NCBI GenBank assembly: GCA_037501455.1
Contig: CM074864.1
Location: forward strand, 38,962,001-39,026,000
DNA from: Lantana camara
Lineage: Eukaryota; Streptophyta; Magnoliopsida; Lamiales; Verbenaceae
DNA: 64,000 nt
Direction: 5' to 3'
Shown here: positions 61,063-64,000 of the stretch, in pieces
Position numbering within the stretch: position 1 is the first letter of the stretch
Layout of the letters: every line of letters begins with the position of its first letter
The notes under the pieces: generated by a model
What the model was told of the DNA's origin: nothing
Database searches by the model: none
What the model saw: only the letters and a program-made list of their open reading frames with translations
Made by a program: the position numbers and the translations under genes

Positions 61063-61075
61063 GGCTCTGATACCA
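61063..61075 (-). promoter_or_regulatory. Primer binding site, initiator-Met tRNA
   Basis: GGCTCTGATACCA on the plus strand equals TGGTATCAGAGCC on the minus strand, 7 bases from the LTR at 61083. Confidence 0.92.
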
Positions 61076-61082
61076 CTTAAGA

Positions 61083-63694
61083 TGTAGCACCCCTACACGT
61101 GGAGATGCCACAGCCCCGCACTACACGTCGATCCACACACGGAATGGATAGTCCGTACATGAACCAACCTGCAGCGAACGGGTGACAATAAAATAAACAA
61201 CAACTAGCTAGGCAGGACTAACCCTCAAACCAAATACCATAATGTATAAAACTAAAACGGAATCATGCTTTAATATCATTTTTTTTTTCAAGTAAACCAA
61301 GTCCTTGTCTCACATAACAATACATTATCATCTCCAAGTACATAACAAGTATCAATAACATTAATTACTCTGCAACAATAAATAAAATGCACCGTACTTG
61401 ACTCGAATGCAATGACTAGACTCGACTCTGACTCCCGCCTAGCACGCACCTGCAAGGACCTGAAAGGTGGAGGCGTCAGTCTATGAAGACTGAGTGAGGG
61501 CTTGAATAAATATTAGCGCTGTTAACATGTAAGTTATATTCTCGGGTAAAGCTTTAGAAAGGAAAGTAATATAAGTTCAAAATGGAATATTCTTCGCCCG
61601 AGGATACAACTGTCCAATTTAACAATTCATTCAATTCAATTCATGCAATACGTGGCCCGGCGAGTGAGGGCAATCTCCAACTGTACTCCAAGTGTGAATA
61701 ATACATGCTTGCTTTATTAGTCAATAGACGATCATGCAATCCAATTATCGTGCAGTCGTGCGGTAGGGTATTCAAGAAATACAATCAATGAATGAAAATC
61801 ATGCAATAACCCGAGGACAATCCATGGTGCCGGACCCGTCCCCAGTCTCCTTCTCTCTCCAATGATGGGAAGGTAGCTACCCTTCACCATCCACGACGCG
61901 TTGAGCAGAGGGTATATGAATCCCTAAGCCCGGAACTCCTTCCTCCACTAATCTCCTAACGGATTCAGGGGTCATCCCATTGTGGTGAGGATAGCGCTAG
62001 AGTTACCCGTTAAACTATGCTTTCCCGGTTGGCTCAAGCCACTACCCTTGGCCCCAAAGTGAACATGCTTTACTCGCCAATACATGGTAACATGACTTGC
62101 TTTTCATGAACATGACTTGCTTGAAATTGTGAGTGATTTCATGGAAAATTATAGATATAATTTATACCTTTTGGCCGAAAGTTCACGTAAGGGTATACGG
62201 GTTCTATATAACTAGCAATTAAACCTCACCTGATAGGCGATACAACGACTCGTGGATGTGTGAACGTGCTCATGATCAACAATCTCCGCCATGCAGAAGA
62301 ACTGGACAAGAAATGGAAACATTTTTGCACTCGTGAGACACGACTCGATAATGGTACCAATATGACGCACGACATAAACACATAATGAGATATCGTGCAA
62401 TAAGCAATGTAGCATATAATTATCATGTTATGACATGCAATTGATCATATAATCATAAATTGGGATCAATTAGAGGTAAAGAAAAGGGTTTGGGAATGTT
62501 AAATTTATGCAGAATGTTTCTGCCTCTCCAGCGACCTGGGAACGGCCATTCCGGGTTTTAGTACAAAATGGGAAGGGTCGTTCCCAGCTCCCCGAAGCTA
62601 CTCCCCGAAGACGGGAAGGGCCGTTCCCGGCTGTAAGCCAAAGTGGGAACGGTCGTTCCCGCCATGCACATAATTTGAACATGGGAACGGCCTTTCCCAA
62701 ATACAAAGGGAACGGGAAGGGTCGTTCCCGTTACGCAGACAATACAGAAAACTGAGCAGAAGAACACGGGAGGCACGAACCACCCTCCGAATCATCCCAA
62801 TCACTTATAACCCAATCTCTACTTGCATAATTTCATGAAGGAAACATGCCAGCATACTTCATATATAATAAAATCCAACTTAAACACTTATTTCATGCGT
62901 TGATCATCAAAATCATCAACTTCCACTCATGTATGAACTTATCATATAACTTCAATTCCTTCAAGAATCCATCCATGATTTCAAGAAACAACCATATATT
63001 CATGTATCTAGCAACCAATAATCCATATATTCAACAACTCCCTAAACCCTAGCTTCAACACTCAATCAAGAATCACTCATACAACTCATACACATAACTT
63101 GAAGAAAAGAGAATGGAAGAAAATGATGAAAATGGATGATTGAGCATCAAAGCTTGAAATTTCTTGGAAGCACTTGGTTGAGTTTATCAAAATCCTTTCT
63201 CCTTTTCTTCTTGAAGGAACCGAGACAATAAGGAAGCAAATATGTTGGGTGGTTATGGTGAAATGGAATGGATGGAAGATTGAAGAAACATATACCGTGA
63301 TTTATCTCTTGAAAAAGTGTGGTATTTACAATTAAATCCTCCAAAGATATAAGTCATGCAATTAAGGATACAAGGATTAAAGAATGATCAATTTAGTCCA
63401 AGAAGTTTTCATGAAATTTGGTCCACTAATTTAAATAAATGGTCAATTAAGGACAATTAAGCAAATAATTCAAGTTCGGTAATTATTTCTTGTAACAATT
63501 AAATCTAATTTATAAAATAATTCTCAAGTTGACACGTATTTCACATATTTTCACGTAATCATGTTTGAAATATAATTTATAAAATTAATATAACACGTAT
63601 AAATTGAATAAACGAAAATAATAAAATAAAATCCTAACGTTCAAAACTCACACGTGCCGAGCGTACCTGACTGTCTGGAAATTGGGGCGTTACA
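61083..63694 (-). repeat. 5' LTR (element sense) of the family A element
   Basis: TGTAGCACCCCTAC to GGGGCGTTACA; 2612 bp, co-linear with 54858-57476. Palindrome cassette at 62531-62735, shorter by one partial unit. Confidence 0.93.
62531..62735. repeat. Palindrome cassette, second LTR copy
   Basis: Same units as 56304-56520, but the fourth reads GGGAACGGTCGTTCCCGCC where the other LTR has GGGAACGGTCGCTCCCGTTCTCGCCGCC. Confidence 0.88.
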
Positions 63695-63816
63695 CGTTGA
63701 CACGTAAGGCATATAACATCACATAATCCACAAAATTAGAATTAAAACAACTAAAATACGGAATTAAACTCTCTCGTGACGCCGTATTTGGATTGCCGAA
63801 GAAACGGGGCATCACA
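63695..63816 (-). repeat. Inverted family B LTR, outer piece
   Basis: Ends GGGGCATCACA, the complement of TGTGATGCCCC at 43504. Continues the LTR from 54857 across the family A insertion. Confidence 0.85.
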
Positions 63817-64000
63817 ATTATTCCCTCGAAAAGGGAATTTAGCTACTCATCATTATCACCATCAATACACAATTAGAGTCCAAATTATGCATATTCAGAA
63901 ATAAATATGATTGTTCAATTCAATCCCAATCATAAACCAAAAACATAATCTGAATCAAGAGATATTAGTTTGCATACTCGTACCTACGCATAATATCTGT
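63817..64000 (-). other. Interior edge of a family B element
   Basis: Minus strand reads AAATTCCCTTTTCGAGGGAATAAT up to the LTR start, which fits a weak polypurine tract, so a family B element with interior seems to continue beyond the window. No coding domain seen in 184 bases. Confidence 0.5.

Larger units (their letters stand above)
54858..63694 (-). mobile_element. Non-autonomous large-LTR element of family A (LARD-like)
   Basis: TSD CGTTG at 54853-54857 and 63695-63699; LTRs 54858-57476 and 61083-63694. The PBS is on the minus strand at 61063-61075 and the purine tract at 57477-57497, so it reads right to left. The 3.6-kb interior has no gag, protease, RT, integrase or RNase H that I can recognise. 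LTRs differ by about 2% by eye, plus a small indel in the palindrome cassette. Long LTRs with a non-coding interior fit the plant LARD class. The gypsy assignment rests on LTR/PBS/PPT style only. Confidence 0.88.

Noticed and set aside
57477..61082. A hidden gag-pol in the family A interior
   Set aside because: I looked on the minus strand for RT (YVDD/FADD), integrase HHCC and protease DTG motifs and saw none; a domain HMM search would be decisive.
1..64000. tRNA, rRNA, snoRNA or riboswitch genes
   Set aside because: No recognisable cloverleaf, rRNA core or conserved box elements; TGGTATCAGAGCC sites are primer binding sites, not tRNA genes.

Overview
This is plant nuclear DNA, most likely from a dicot with a TE-rich genome. 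The only host gene is the last 169 codons of a family-17 glucan endo-1,3-beta-glucosidase at the left edge. Nearly everything else is nested retrotransposon sequence. It includes priming sites complementary to plant initiator-Met tRNA, Ty1/copia, Ty3/gypsy (Tat lineage), L1-type LINE and hAT remnants, and solo LTRs with exact 5-bp target-site duplications (TSDs). No tRNA, rRNA, CRISPR array or bacterial-style operon is visible. The species cannot be named from the sequence alone.

Layout. 1-510: glucanase 3' end, then AT-rich 3' flank with a minisatellite. 2219-~18640: 3' half of a minus-strand Tat-type gypsy element (RNase H, integrase, LTR) with an antisense ORF on the plus strand. The antisense ORF is split by a complete, young copia element (5055-14757, TSD GCGAA) whose own polymerase genes are dead. 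19819-29291: a full-length L1-type LINE with a 16-bp TSD, interrupted by an 887-bp hAT-type non-autonomous element (8-bp TSD) and a 2.6-kb solo LTR (TSD AAACG). 30847-31450: hAT transposase remnant. 31771-34226: solo LTR (TSD GTATA). 35386-40368: copia solo LTR (TSD TTTAG) with another solo LTR nested in it (35687-38571, TSD CCTCT). 41464-45247: stacked LTR pieces with a 336-bp tandem repeat. 45248-54543: second copia element, again with a dead pol. 54858-63694: a minus-strand non-autonomous large-LTR element (2.6-kb LTRs, 3.6-kb interior without pol, TSD CGTTG). 63695-64000: the rest of the inverted LTR it landed in, plus the start of that element's interior.

How the parts relate. Three repeat families explain most of the window. 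(i) A copia family with 2.1-2.3-kb LTRs (TGTT(A/G)GGAATAG...CCAACA): two complete copies, one solo LTR, one fragment. (ii) Family A, 2.5-2.6-kb LTRs (TGTAACGCCCC...GGGGTGCTACA): one non-autonomous element and two solo LTRs. (iii) Related family B (TGTGATGCCCC...GGTGTTACA): one solo LTR and pieces of two more. I found no intact transposition gene. Several insertions look recent while their coding regions are ruined, which suggests they were moved by enzymes made elsewhere. The least expected signal is a cassette of short palindromes at the same place in family A and B LTRs, with a sequence that changes from copy to copy. A 58-nt, G-box-rich inverted repeat in a copia LTR is the second.
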